A program made the position numbers and the translations under genes. Of a DNA stretch of 64,000 nucleotides, positions 44,660 to 54,843 are shown in pieces. Every line of letters starts with the position of its first letter. Position 1 is the stretch's first letter. A model generated the notes under the pieces. That model was given only the letters and a program-made list of their open reading frames with translations. It ran no database searches and was not told the DNA's origin. Where the stretch lies: NCBI GenBank assembly GCA_029931535.1, contig JAQPZY010001664.1, forward strand, positions 6,207,501-6,271,500. The letters are read 5' to 3'. The stretch comes from Margaritifera margaritifera. Its lineage: Eukaryota > Mollusca > Bivalvia > Unionida > Margaritiferidae.

Positions 44660-44982
44660 TTCCTTTTCAGGGTGAACTTAGCTTGGAGGAGTATTGGAAA
44701 GCAGTCAGCAGCCTTAAAAACTCAGCCACAGGAAAACTGAAGTTTGAACTTCTTTGCAGTCTGAGCGTGGTTGTTTTGTCTTTGCCATATTCTAATGCTC
44801 ATACAGAGAGGACATTCTCCATTCTTCACAAAATACAAAGTGATTCAAGGGGAAATCTGGACCAGAAAACTATTGAGAGCCTGTTAAGTGTGAAACATAA
44901 TAATCACAATCAATGTCATCAGTGGTCACCAGTCAGTGATCTTGTGAAGGAAACTAAAAATGCTCGTGGATTTTATATTTAA
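44660..44982 (+). pseudogene. hAT transposase C-terminal dimerisation domain
   Basis: The open frame from 44545 reads, near its end, LSLEEYWKAVSSLKNSATGK, then L-C-S-L-S-V-V-V-L-S-L-P-Y-S-N-A-H-T-E-R-T-F-S-I, then KIQSDSRGNLDQKTIESLLS...DLVKETKNARG and a stop. 'SLP.SNA..ER.FS' with the following K-x-x-x-x-R...L...L-L-S-V-K is the hAT dimerisation region. This is the best preserved of the three related ends in the window. No DDE core precedes it, so it is an isolated C-terminal exon or fragment. Confidence 0.75.
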
Positions 44983-45512
44983 AAAAATCTATGAACTATG
45001 AGATACACAACACCTCCTTTTTTATTTAATTGACATTAGACTGACTCATATTAATTAATTATTTTTGTAACATTTTCCTTCAGAATCTGATTCATGTTAA
45101 AAACATTATGGTAAAAAATGAACTTGTTTTCTTTTCAATCCCCTTAAAACATGTAAAATTTATGCTGTTTCAAAATGTACTGGTTTAGAAACCAATCTAC
45201 TGATCAAAATTTGTAAATCTACTGGTTTGATGTTCTGGTTCTGTCACATGTTGGTTGAGTCTTAGTGCTTAACGGCTATATAAACTGTTTCTCAATTTAG
45301 ATATTAACTATATTTAAATAGAATAATTATTCCTCTTGATCCTAGGGAGTTTTTAATGTTAAATACCATGTTTTTAACAAAAGAAGAAAACCCAACAAGA
45401 ATTTATCAAACTTATGAAAAACTTGTGCTGAATAATAAACACCAGGAAAAAAAGCAAGATATACAAGGAAAATGAATTTTTTTCAGTCACAAGACTGAAT
45501 GTTTTTTCTTAC

Positions 45513-45585
45513 ATGATGTATGTGGCTTGACTATGGCCCGCAGTGTTTCATCCTGGGTTCTACCTTGATAGTAAAGTACAGGTAC
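45513..45585 (-). CDS. VPS13D: VPS13D-like exon (SHR-BD continuation)
   Basis: A TTTCAG acceptor, 73 nt and a GTAAGA donor on the minus strand. The exon starts in phase 0 and encodes VPVLYYQGRTQDETLRAIV then KPHTS plus one base. That base plus the first two of the next exon give the Leu of L-P-Y-A-W-D-E-P. 'YYQ ... RAIVKP' followed by 'LPYAWDEP' is the usual spacing in VPS13 SHR-BD domains. The short exon is easy to miss because it lies among intronic repeats; the phase fit on both sides is the main support. Confidence 0.82.
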
Positions 45586-45629
45586 CTGAAATGTAGAGGC
45601 ACAGATATATACAGTGTACATTCAACTAG

Positions 45630-45880
45630 AAATGCGTTCATGAAATGTGGATGCCACATCATAGTGCCTGAAATGATCTAAATGCAAAATTTAACCAAGG
45701 TTTGACTGATGGATGGATGGATGGACAGATGGATGGGTGCGCAGATTGACAAGGGTAACATTAAATGTTGTGGCATTAAATGTTGTGGTGGGGCATACAA
45801 ACTGTAAACGCAGATAATATATGACAAACAGTGTACAAATAAATGCCCAGAATTCTGAGGAATGCTGTGTTGCCACATTC
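45630..45880. repeat. Dispersed repeat with GGATGGATGG tract, copy 2
   Basis: 'gaaatgtggatgccacatcatagtgcctgaaa', 'aaccaaggtttgactgatggatggatgg' and a following 'ggtaacattaaatg' tract parallel the copy at 2950..3140. It adds a local duplication of 'gttgtggcattaaat'. Confidence 0.55.
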
Positions 45881-46099
45881 AGCTAATGGATGGCCTTCGA
45901 GATCAAATTCTGTAGAATTATTGTAACCTTTTTTTCAATATCAGCACTTCATTTTGTTTTCTTCTGAAGAACCATTATTTACAGATAACCCCTCTGCTTA
46001 TACTTTTAAAAAGCTATTGTACACACTTTTCTCTGTGTGGAAACAGACTTTTGGGGATCTCATGGCTACTACAAACCTCAAAACTGGAGTGCCAAATTG

Positions 46100-46263
46100 G
46101 TATGTATGTATGTATGTGTGTGTCTGTGTGTGTGTGTGTGTGTATGTATGCATGCATGCATGTATGTATGTATGTATGTATGTATGTATGTATGTATGTA
46201 TGTATGTATGTATGTATGTATGTATGTATGTATGTATGTATGTATGTATGTATGTATGTATGC
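46100..46263. repeat. (TATG)n/(TG)n microsatellite
   Basis: About 160 bp, mostly perfect TATG units with a short (TG)n and (CATG)n stretch at the left. It produces long meaningless open frames on both strands. Confidence 0.97.
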
Positions 46264-46889
46264 AGTATAAGGGCACATCAGCACAATCCTGGGTATACAG
46301 TGATGATTCAAAGTTAAGTTGTACAAATGAAAAGGTAAACATTGCAAAACAAACTTCTTGAAGATAAACCCTTCCAATATATATAAACATGTTCTACAAA
46401 ATAAAAGATAAAATTTGCATAATAATGTTAAAAAACTTTAAAAGATAAATAATATCAGAGACAACAGTACAAAAATGATAAAATCCTTAAAATAATAGGG
46501 TTACAATATTTTTAAAATTTAAACCACATTCTTTTAAGAAGACCGAAGTTTTCTCTGGTGGTACATCATCAAACAATTTCAAGAACCTAATGTCTCATAG
46601 ATTGGAAGCTCGTACACTAGACAAGACTGTTCTTGTGTCAGTGGACTCTTGCAGGTATGCACTCTGGTCAATGTTCACCATTCAGGAGGGATGCATGTGT
46701 CAGTTATTTGTGTCCTATAATTGAATGGCACAGCACCACCTCATCTCTGCGATTTGTTCGGAATGATGGGTCTAATGTTTTGAAGTTTGTTTGTGCAGTT
46801 TTCGTTCTACATATTGTAGCAAGTTTACAGAACTTGCTTACATGTACATACTATTTTAAGTCACTAGACGGAATCTTCAATTCATAAAT

Positions 46890-48760
46890 GGGTGAATGCA
46901 GGGCAGCTTTGGCTGCTTTATTTGCCCCTTGATTACCCTTAATACCAACGTGTCAAGGCATTTAACTATATAATACTTTTCCCAGATTATATGTGCAAAT
47001 GATGTTTCTGTAAAATTTGAGTTACCAATGGGTTGTCAAATTTAAGGTTTTGCAAGGCTTTCAATATGGAAAGGAAATCAGAAAAGATGAAATTTGTTTT
47101 TTGAGAGGTTTCATGTGTTTGACATTTCTGGTAAGGTAGTGACCAATTTTTCAGGTTTCTTTAAGTGTTTTTTAACAGTTGTTTTTATTTTTACCAATGA
47201 TTCTCTATACCATATTTCATAATAATTGAATAAAGAAGTGAAAGTTCAACCAAGAGACACAGGCTCTCCATGTTTTCTTATTGCTCTCTCTAATGGTACA
47301 ACAAGCTTTAGCTGGCTATATACAGTATTTATTCAGATTTTCAGCTGTTGGATTGGCATTTAAATTTTTAAGGACCTTTTTCCATTCCCTGATGGCATCC
47401 TAGCAAGCATCATCAAACCATGGCTTGTTGATACATTCAGGAACCGTCACTGATTTTGGTATTGTGTTCCCGGCAACTTCCTGTTAGTAAATAAGAGTAC
47501 CGGATCCCCTATGTTTTCTAAATGATTAGTTGTTAAATTTGATTTGCAGAGGGTCTGAAACTTTCCCAATATACTTTATTCAATTTCCATCTCTGGCCTA
47601 GCCCTTAAGGTTTGGATGTATTGCTTTTTAAGTATATTGGGAAGTGGTCACTACCACAGAGGTTGTCACCAACTTCCCAAGAGAAGTCTAGTAAAAGAGA
47701 TGGACTGCAGATGGTCAGATCTAAGGACAAGTTGGATCCTGTGGCAGCATATAGCCAGGTATACAACTTATCATTAGAAAGGCAAAGATTATGTTCTATT
47801 GTCTTTCCTATCATGCCCCAAAATATATGGAAGAAGTTAAAGTTGCCAAGTAGAATAAAAGGTGCTGGTAACCCTTCAAGGAAGATATACTGAGCAAAGT
47901 GTAAGAGTTCTGTGTATGTGAATACAGCCTCTTATGTAATATTGTGACTGTGAGGAGCTATTTATTATGATATCAGCATATTATCTGTTTCTTTGAAAAG
48001 TTGATGTCGGTTTTGACATTTCTTTGAATAACTCCTTCTCTTTTAAAAAGGTCTCTTTAAGGATGACAGCTATTAGTTCATGTTCTTAAATTGAAGACTT
48101 GTTTTATCAATATCTGCCTTTAAATTTCAGCAATTCTACTGCATTATAGTATCAGACATTTATGGAAATGGAAGAAGTGTGAGACTTCTGAGGTTCCCCT
48201 GGCAATGGGGTTTCCCAGTTTCTATACTTTCTAGACTTTCCAGAGCTTGATAGAATTGTTAGATCCTTTCTGAAGTCTAGCTGATTCTTTCATTCACTCT
48301 TTGTTTGGTTCTTAGCAAGCATTAACACTGGGGCCAGCAGTTTTATAATCTTTTTGTGGACTGGATCTAAACAGATTTTTGCTAATAGTGTTGGGCTTCT
48401 TATTTGTTATACTGTTACACTGATTACTTCCATTTTCTGCTTCACTCTTGGTTTGGGTCACTCCTCACTTGGGTTGAAGTGGGGGGGTTGCACATTAAGA
48501 CTGTAAACTTGGTCTCACCCAGTGCCCTGGTAATGTGTCTGGGTACAGACAGAATTTTATGGAAGGCTTCTTCTCCTTCAGTGTTTTACCCTTTCTTATC
48601 GTTTTCATGCTTCCAGTTAGGGCAGTCTCTGGAGCCAGAAAAGTGGTTGCCCTGGCAATTTGTACAAGAGGTTTGCCATCTTTGTGGTAAGCATATTTCT
48701 GGCAGCTAAAGCACCTCAAGTGATTAATGGGTCTACTGGGATCCTTAAGAACCTGGCTTT
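46890..48760 (-). pseudogene. LINE (I/Nimbus-like) remnant: ORF1 zinc knuckle, endonuclease, RNase H; RT deleted
   Basis: The minus strand shows in order: an ORF1 zinc-knuckle region (R-C-F-S-C-Q-K-Y-A-Y-H-K-D and, shifted, G-S-R-D-C-P-N-W-K-H, 48600..48720); an apurinic-type endonuclease (EHELIAVILKETFLKEKE near 48060; LTLCSVYLP; LGNFNFFHIFWG; DLTICSPSLLLDFSW and L-C-G-S-D-H-F-P-I at 47630..47700); a linker (NKPWFDDAC...AIREWKKVLKNLNANPTAEN, 47300..47430); and RNase H (H-V-G-I-K-G-N-Q-G-A-N-K-A-A-K-A-A-L, 46900..46960). The RT domain expected between linker and RNase H is absent. Many stops. RNase H after RT is typical of the I/Nimbus group. Confidence 0.8.
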
Positions 48761-48946
48761 GATTGATGCTGGAAAAGTGGTGCAGTCAAACATTAATATG
48801 TAACTGATTGTGGTAAGTGATTGTAGGAATAAAATAGAACCCCCTTACCCACTAGAGGCATGTTGATCAATTTAAATACCAACCAAATTGTCATTCTTGC
48901 AATACCAAGAAAACTGATACTGAAGAAAATAATTCAAGAGACCTAC

Positions 48947-49070
48947 CTCTGAGAGATTGTCGATTCTGAATGGGGGTGGTGTCTCCTCAGCATTTCTAAA
49001 CATGACAACAAATGTAGGCCCTTGCTGAAAGATCTCAACTTTCAAGAGAAAAGAATTCCTCTTCTCATCT
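48947..49070 (-). CDS. VPS13D: VPS13D-like exon (first visible; start of SHR-BD/adaptor region)
   Basis: On the minus strand a CCCAG acceptor precedes 124 nt and a GTAGGT donor follows. After one leading base the exon encodes 41 residues running from DEKRNSFLLKVEIF to PPPFRIDNLSE. The FRIDNLSE stretch resembles the 'P-[YF]-R-I-[ED]-N' opening of the VPS13 SHR-BD (APT1/WD-like adaptor) domain. VPS13 proteins are very large bridge-like lipid-transfer proteins at organelle contact sites; VPS13D is linked to mitochondria and peroxisomes (established). The exon ends in phase 0 and joins the exon at 45513..45585. It needs an upstream exon ending with two spare bases, which I could not find in the window. 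Confidence 0.8.
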
Positions 49071-49299
49071 CTGGGAAAAAAAAGCAGTAACAAATAATGT
49101 AAACTAACTGAAATAAGTCAAAATGGACTGAAAATATTCACATTTTACTGAAACATCAATCCGTAGTTCCACTGTGTAAATCAAGCAACTTATCACCTCG
49201 TCATCTCTTTGACTCCGATAAATAGGAAGGCTGGCAAATGACATCTGGTATAAGTTATTTAAAGATATTATTACCAAGAGTACCACTGTATGCCTGCCC

Positions 49300-50200
49300 A
49301 ATATAGTCCTCTATGTAGATAAATGAAATTTTTGCAAGAAACCATTTTACTTCTTTCAGTCTGAGTAACCTTGACCTTTCCCCTCTTGGCCCTAGAAATG
49401 ATAGACTTATTCCTGAGCCTAAGTGCCAGTCATCCACAAAGATTGGGTCACGTCTGGTATGTTGATCTAATGGTATTGTGCAGAAATAATTTTTCTTCTT
49501 TCAGTTTGTGACCTTGACCTTCTGACCCCAAAATAATAGCCTTCTTCCTTACCCTAAGTACAATCCATCCACCAAGTTTGGTTGAGTATGTCATGTAGAA
49601 CTAATGTTATTGTGCAGAAACTATATTTACTCCTTCAGTCACAGTGACCTTAACCTTTAACCTTTTGACTACAAAATCAATAGAGTTCTTCCTTACCCCA
49701 AATGCAAGCTATCCACAAAGTTTGATAATGGTAGATGATGGAGAACTAAATTTAGTGTGCTGAACCATTTTAATTTTTTTCAGTAGGCGACCTTGAATTT
49801 GACATTTTGAGCCTGAAATCGAAAGGACTCTTCCTTGCCCAAAGTGCAAGCCATCCACCAAGATTGGTAACAGTAGGTAGGGGAAAACTCGAGTTATTGC
49901 ACAGAAACCATTTTCCTTCTTTCAGTCACAGTAACCTTGAACTTTTACCTTTTGACTCCAAAATCAATAGAGTTCTTCCTTACCCCAAGTGCAAGCTGTC
50001 CACAAAGTCTGGTAACTGTAGATGGTGGAGCACAATAGTTATTGTGCTGAAATCATTTTCATAGTTTTAGTCAGTGACCTTGAACTTTAGACTTTTTTAG
50101 CCCAAAATTGATAGGGTTCTTCCTTACCTCAAGTGCAAGCCATCAGCAAAGTTTGGTAACTGTACATGGTGGACAACTGAAGTTATTGTGCAGAAAACAA
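49300..50200. repeat. Satellite R2 array, second locus
   Basis: About six units: 'cagt..cagtgaccttgacctt', 'aaaatcaatagagttcttccttacccc', 'aa.tgcaagc.atccacaaagtttggtaa', 'gatg.tggagaactaaagttattgtgcagaaaccatttt'. Same family as 22870..23830. Confidence 0.85.
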
Positions 50201-50792
50201 ATGGTAATAGATGGATATATGTCAACATATAAAAATAATGCACTTTCAGTTTGATGACAATTTTCATGAATTTTATGGTTGCAATAACCCCTAAATTTAA
50301 AGATCCAAGAAACAATGATCCATCTACAAAGACCAGGGGTCACTACGGGGTGATCTGGGCAAAATTATCACACTTGTATATGACATTTTGCTTCTACATG
50401 CCTGGAAGCTTGCTATGAAATACTGCCTACCCACTCACCCACCATTTCTCTGGATTAAACCCATTGATATTCTGCAGAAGAAAGTCAATCTTGAATGGTT
50501 TCTAGTTATAAAACTTATGTTTAAAGACTTAAAACAATAGGAACATTTTTTAAAAATCAACTTTCTTGCTAGTAATTAAGCTGCTTCTGGTGCCCTCAAA
50601 TATGGATGAAGTTATGATATTACTGCCTACCATACAAATGTGACACTCTAGGAACTGAGTGAAATCTCAAGCTTTTCCAACCCCAAAACCAAATACTGTA
50701 CAGTTGAGGCAAGTTCTGAGATTAAAACCAATGAAGAGATTAATATAATGTATCTATGGAATAGTTCACCCAAAAAATGTAGTGGAATGAGA
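50201..50792. other. No gene recognised
   Basis: Between the R2 array and the MITE. One splice-like pair near 50450..50475 was examined and discarded because it cannot join the known VPS13D exon without a stop. Confidence 0.35.
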
Positions 50793-50891
50793 TGCCAATA
50801 TAGACCCTGATCTGCCGGCACATTATGCAATGGCAGATCAGGGTCTATGTTGTTTGCAGTTGGACTCAACTTATAAATGAGTATAGATGGT
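50793..50891. mobile_element. Hairpin MITE family H, copy 3 (half copy)
   Basis: 'tatagaccctgatctgccgg' faces 'atggcagatcagggtctat' across a short loop, followed by 'gttgtttgcagttggactcaac' and 'ttataaatgagtata'. It matches the right half of the copy at 20550..20770. Confidence 0.75.
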
Positions 50892-52080
50892 ATTAGTCAC
50901 CTATTTCCTACCATAGTTACCTATTTTCAAGGTAACTGTCTAATCCTATTAACAAAGTCACTGAGGAATTCTGTGTGTATTTCAATATTATTTAACTTTC
51001 AGAGCCAGTAAAACACCAGTTGTTTGAGAACTTATATTTTGCCTTTCAAAATTTGATCTCTAACTCACTTCTCCCTATTTTCTCATTACATTGCCCTACT
51101 TACACTGGAGTGAAAAGTCACTTCACCCAAAATTTAAAGTCCAGTGTGACCCATGAAAGACTATATAAAGCCCCCTTCCCCATCAGAGGCAAATCAAAAA
51201 ATTTAAATACTGACAAAAATTGTGTTTTTTGCAGACAAGAAATTTGATACCAATGACAATAAATAAATTCTCAGTATGACAACTTATTAAAGCTAATTGT
51301 TGTTCCAAAATTTCAATTTTCTCACTAAGACTTAGCACAAGAAATCTTTAAAGCTTAAATTTGTAATTTTTGGTGAATGAAGGAAGATTGTCTTATATCT
51401 TAATGTTGGCAGATCTGAGTGCACAAATGAAAGTCATTCAATTTTTAAGACTGTGACTGTGAATACATTAAAAACTTCTGCATTGAATAACTCTGAGGCT
51501 GTTGAAGATATCTGCATAAAATGTTAAGTTTTGGCTACTCTGACCTAAATAAACTTGGGCCTCTTTATAATGCTGATGTTGGGAGCCAAGAAGTCAATCC
51601 ACAAGTTATCCAAGACCTCAAAATATGCACTATTCAATAATGAAAGCTGTTAATACCATATATGGCCATGTTTTACTTTTTCTCTCCCCATTCCCCACTA
51701 CCCAAATATACTATAAATGTTCCACAATCATACAATAAAGATTGGCGGAAATAACGAGGTGATGTTCTAAACAGAAAATAAATAGGTTCCACTGATTTTG
51801 ACTGATGCTGCAACATTTACTACAATTTCTAAATGTGTACATGATATACAATAACCAAAATGATTGTGTTTAATAAAACCATTTCATTTTCTGTACATCT
51901 TTTACCTCTTTTTATGACAGGATTCAGTTTTTAAGACATATCTTTCTTGAATATATTCAACAATTTAAGTAAAACATCTTTAGGATTGTTGTGAATTTGT
52001 TTCTTACTGCTACATATTTGCATATAATGGAAAATTTATAATGCAACTAGACATATTGCTTGGGCATGTGTGGGGTAAAG
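50892..52080. other. No gene recognised
   Basis: AT-rich. I looked for the left terminal repeat of DIRS element B here and found no convincing one. Confidence 0.35.
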
Positions 52081-52094
52081 AGGAGGGAATCTGG

Positions 52095-52180
52095 CAAAAG
52101 CAACAGGTAAGTATTACATCATAAAAATTAGTTTACCACACACACACACACACAAACCTGCTATTGCATAGCTGAATTGG
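52095..52180. repeat. ICR-like tract of DIRS element B, with (CA)n expansion
   Basis: 'gcaacaggtaagtatta' followed by '(ca)n aaacctgctattgcatagctga' mirrors the two-part ICR of element A. The second half matches the complement of the right terminal repeat ('aacctgttgctattgtgtagctga'). A (CA)n microsatellite has grown between the halves at 52137..52155. Confidence 0.65.
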
Positions 52181-52329
52181 TCACTTTGGTGGGAGGCTAA
52201 TGATCCCACAACTGGCAAAAGAAAAACAAAACACAAGGAATACTCACCCACACTGTAGAAGAGAAGACTACTGCTGGATAGTATCAACATGGGGCACTTT
52301 TTGAGCACAGGTAAAAGGAAGAGAAAGTA

Positions 52330-53290
52330 GTATGAGATTGCCAAATCGTGGCTTTCATCACATCCTCCAGAGATGAACGAGTTAGATAGGCCCATGAGGT
52401 AGCAATGACTCAAACCTCATGGGCTTTAATTTTCATGAATGAAAGGTCCCTCTCGGTAAGGGACTGATCAGCTCTCTTGATAGTTATTGTAATCCACCTT
52501 GAAATGCTGGAAGCTGAAATATCAGCTGAGCCCTTTAGGTGGAGGAAAAGATGCTTCCTACCCTTTCTTCTCCCTTTAGAAGCTGCCAAATAAAACTGTA
52601 AAGCCCTAACTGGACATAAATTAATGTCTCTCTTGATCATCCACAGCACAGATATGACTGTGACTGGAGATCTCAATCAGGAGTACAGCAACTGATGGAA
52701 GCTTGGTTTTTGCTAAAAAAAAACTGGTTGGCAAAGGAGAGAAACCGATTCATAATTTCTATTGAACCTTATACAGCCTTCCTCTATGGATAAAGCATGA
52801 AGCTTGCTTCTTCATCTCGTGAGATGAGGAGAGCAAGAAAACAGTCTTGAGGGTAAGGTTCTCAAAAAAAAGCTTCACCTAAAGCTTTGTAGGGGTTTTT
52901 AGTTAGAGACCACAAGACATGAGAGATTCCATCTAGGCATTAGCAAGCGAGACACTGGTCTTTGCAGCTCTAAATACCTGACCCGGTCTGCTATGTTAGA
53001 GTCCACACCAATGGCCAGGCCTTCGAAAATTTGAGTGTGTTGGATAGGGTTGCTCTATAGCTCTTGATAGTAGAAACCAAGCAAAAAGTTAAAGAAGAAA
53101 ATCAGTCACTGCGCTCACTGAGAGACAGCTAGAATAGACATGTTTCCTACTGCCCCATTTCGCAAAAGATTCTCCACTTGGCATCATAGACCTTAGACGC
53201 AGATCATCTCTTGGACTGAATTTATGCACTTGGCAACTTTGCTCAAAACTTGTCCTTGCAGAGAGATTGTTGAGATGAGCTGAGCATGAA
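52330..53290 (-). pseudogene. Tyrosine recombinase of DIRS element B
   Basis: Minus-strand sense includes N-L-C-P-V-R-A-L-Q-F-Y-L, KGRRKGRKHLFLHLKGSADI, SASSISRWITITIKRA and DLSFMKIKAHEV. The catalytic H-x-x-R site then reads H-E-V-stop-V-I-A-T-S-W-A, so the Arg codon (CGA) has become TGA. Sense continues to YLTRSSLEDV, QSHTTFSSFYL. The core-binding part at 52800..53290 is shifted several times. Orthologous in layout to 32080..33068. Confidence 0.75.
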
Positions 53291-53429
53291 GGTGAAGAAA
53301 CTGCGGGCTGTTGTACAGGAGAAATCCCATATGCTGTGACAGAAGGTCCCTCCTTTGGGGTAATGTCCTGAGATGGTCTATCAGCAGGTCGAGAAGATCA
53401 CTGAACCACGATTGTTGGGGCCACAGAGA

Positions 53430-54720
53430 GGCTATCAAAATGAGCTAAGCAGTGGAGTTCCTTATTTTGTGGAGTACCTGTGGGATCATCCTGAAGAGTG
53501 GGAAGGCATAAGCGAACAGACAATCCCACTTCAAGCTGAAAGCGTTCACTGCCCAGGCCCTCTGGTTAGGGACTGGGAAATGTAAAAGGGAGCTTGTTGT
53601 TTAGCTTTGTCACAAATAAGTCCACCAATGGTGTCCCCCAAAGTATAAACAGGGAATCTGCTATGGATTTGTGCAGAGACCATTCCACTAGGACTATCTT
53701 CCTCCTCCTTGACAGATTGTCCACCAAAATATTCTCTTTGCCAGGAATTGTGGCAAACTCAGATGGTAATCCCTTCCGAGACTTCCCAGCGAAGGAGGTT
53801 CCAATCCTCTATGCAGAGAGATGGTGCATGTGTGCCTACTTGTCTCCTGAATCTGATGGTGACATGCATGGGGACTCCGGCCTGAAACCAGTCCCAATTT
53901 GTCCACCAAATAAAATGATGGTAGAAATCAAGTTCAAGGTTTCCAGCAGAAAAAGAAAAGGAGGAGCTGACAACATGGTCTTGGCTCTCAGCACCTCCAA
54001 CAGGCACAGGATCTTGTCTACTCTGTCCCGAGGGACATGGACTAATCCTCTGTTGATGAAGAAATTCATCCCCACAGAGATGAAATCTTGAGATGGAGTA
54101 AGCCCCAATTTCTCTAAGTTGGGTAATAAAAAACCAGCCTGGTCACTATGCAGCAAGACAGATCTAGTCTGAAGGACTCGAGCTGGCTATTGTGGATCAA
54201 CCAATCATCTAAATATTGGAGGATTGGGATCATGAGTGACCTTAAGTGGATGGTAACTACTCCCATGACTCTGGTAAACGCTCTGGGTGTGGAGACTAGG
54301 CTGAATGGCAGAGTGTGAAATTGGAAGACCTCTCTGTCCAAGAAAACCAGAGGTACTTCCTGTGTGGAGGAAAGATAGGGATGAGAAGGTATGCATCCTG
54401 AAGATCGATCGAGACCGCCCAGTCGCCAGGTCATATGGCATTCATGACTGAGGTTGTGGTCCATCTTGAAAGGATCCTCCTGCAGAAACTAGTTTAGGAA
54501 GGAAAGGTCAATAATTAGTCAAAACTTTCCCCCTTTCTTTGGTACCGGGAAATCCAGGAGTAGAAGGGTGGAGATTGGTCATTGAACACCCTCTCTACTA
54601 CACCCTTCTTCTGATGGGAGTGTACTTCTTCCTTAAATTGCACCAGATTCAACTGGTGGAAGAACATTGGGGACCTTACTAGAGGAGGACAATCTCAAAA
54701 CAGAAGCCAGTATCAACCTT
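53430..54720 (-). pseudogene. Reverse transcriptase and RNase H of DIRS element B
   Basis: RT sense: M-F-F-H-Q-L-N-L-V-Q-F entry (about 54660), V-S-I-D-L-Q-D-A-Y-L (first catalytic Asp, near 54390), FLDREVFQFHTLPFSLVSTP, RAFTRVMGVV and LQYLDDWLIHNSQLESFRL (Y-L-D-D, near 54210). Then a connection region (LEKLGLTPSQDFISVGMNFF) follows and RNase H remnants (G-L-I-C-D-K-A..., about 53560..53760). Two main frames are interleaved and several stops occur. The YLDD catalytic motif itself is intact. Confidence 0.78.
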
Positions 54721-54843
54721 TTATAATAGAAAGGACCCAGCCATTGTCAGTGACGCTAGACCAAGCCTCTGAAAAAAGGTTTAGCCTGACACCTATGGGA
54801 ACCAATGGAAGAGGAACACTCGGCAGGAGAAGGAGCGAGTCCC

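Noticed and set aside
45998..46390. Long open frames on both strands over the TATG repeat
   Set aside because: Pure consequence of a 4-bp repeat without stops; the peptides are M-Y-V-C or H-T-Y-I repeats.
49190..49250. Possible extra VPS13D exon (acceptor ATACCAG, donor GACGAG|GTGATA) upstream of the 48947 exon
   Set aside because: It ends in phase 0 while the next exon needs two spare bases; joining would give an immediate stop. The peptide shows no VPS13 motif.
50440..50480. Splice-like pair flanking AATATCAATGGGTTTAATCC on the minus strand
   Set aside because: The two leftover bases (TG) plus the A of the next exon would create TGA, so it cannot join the VPS13D frame.
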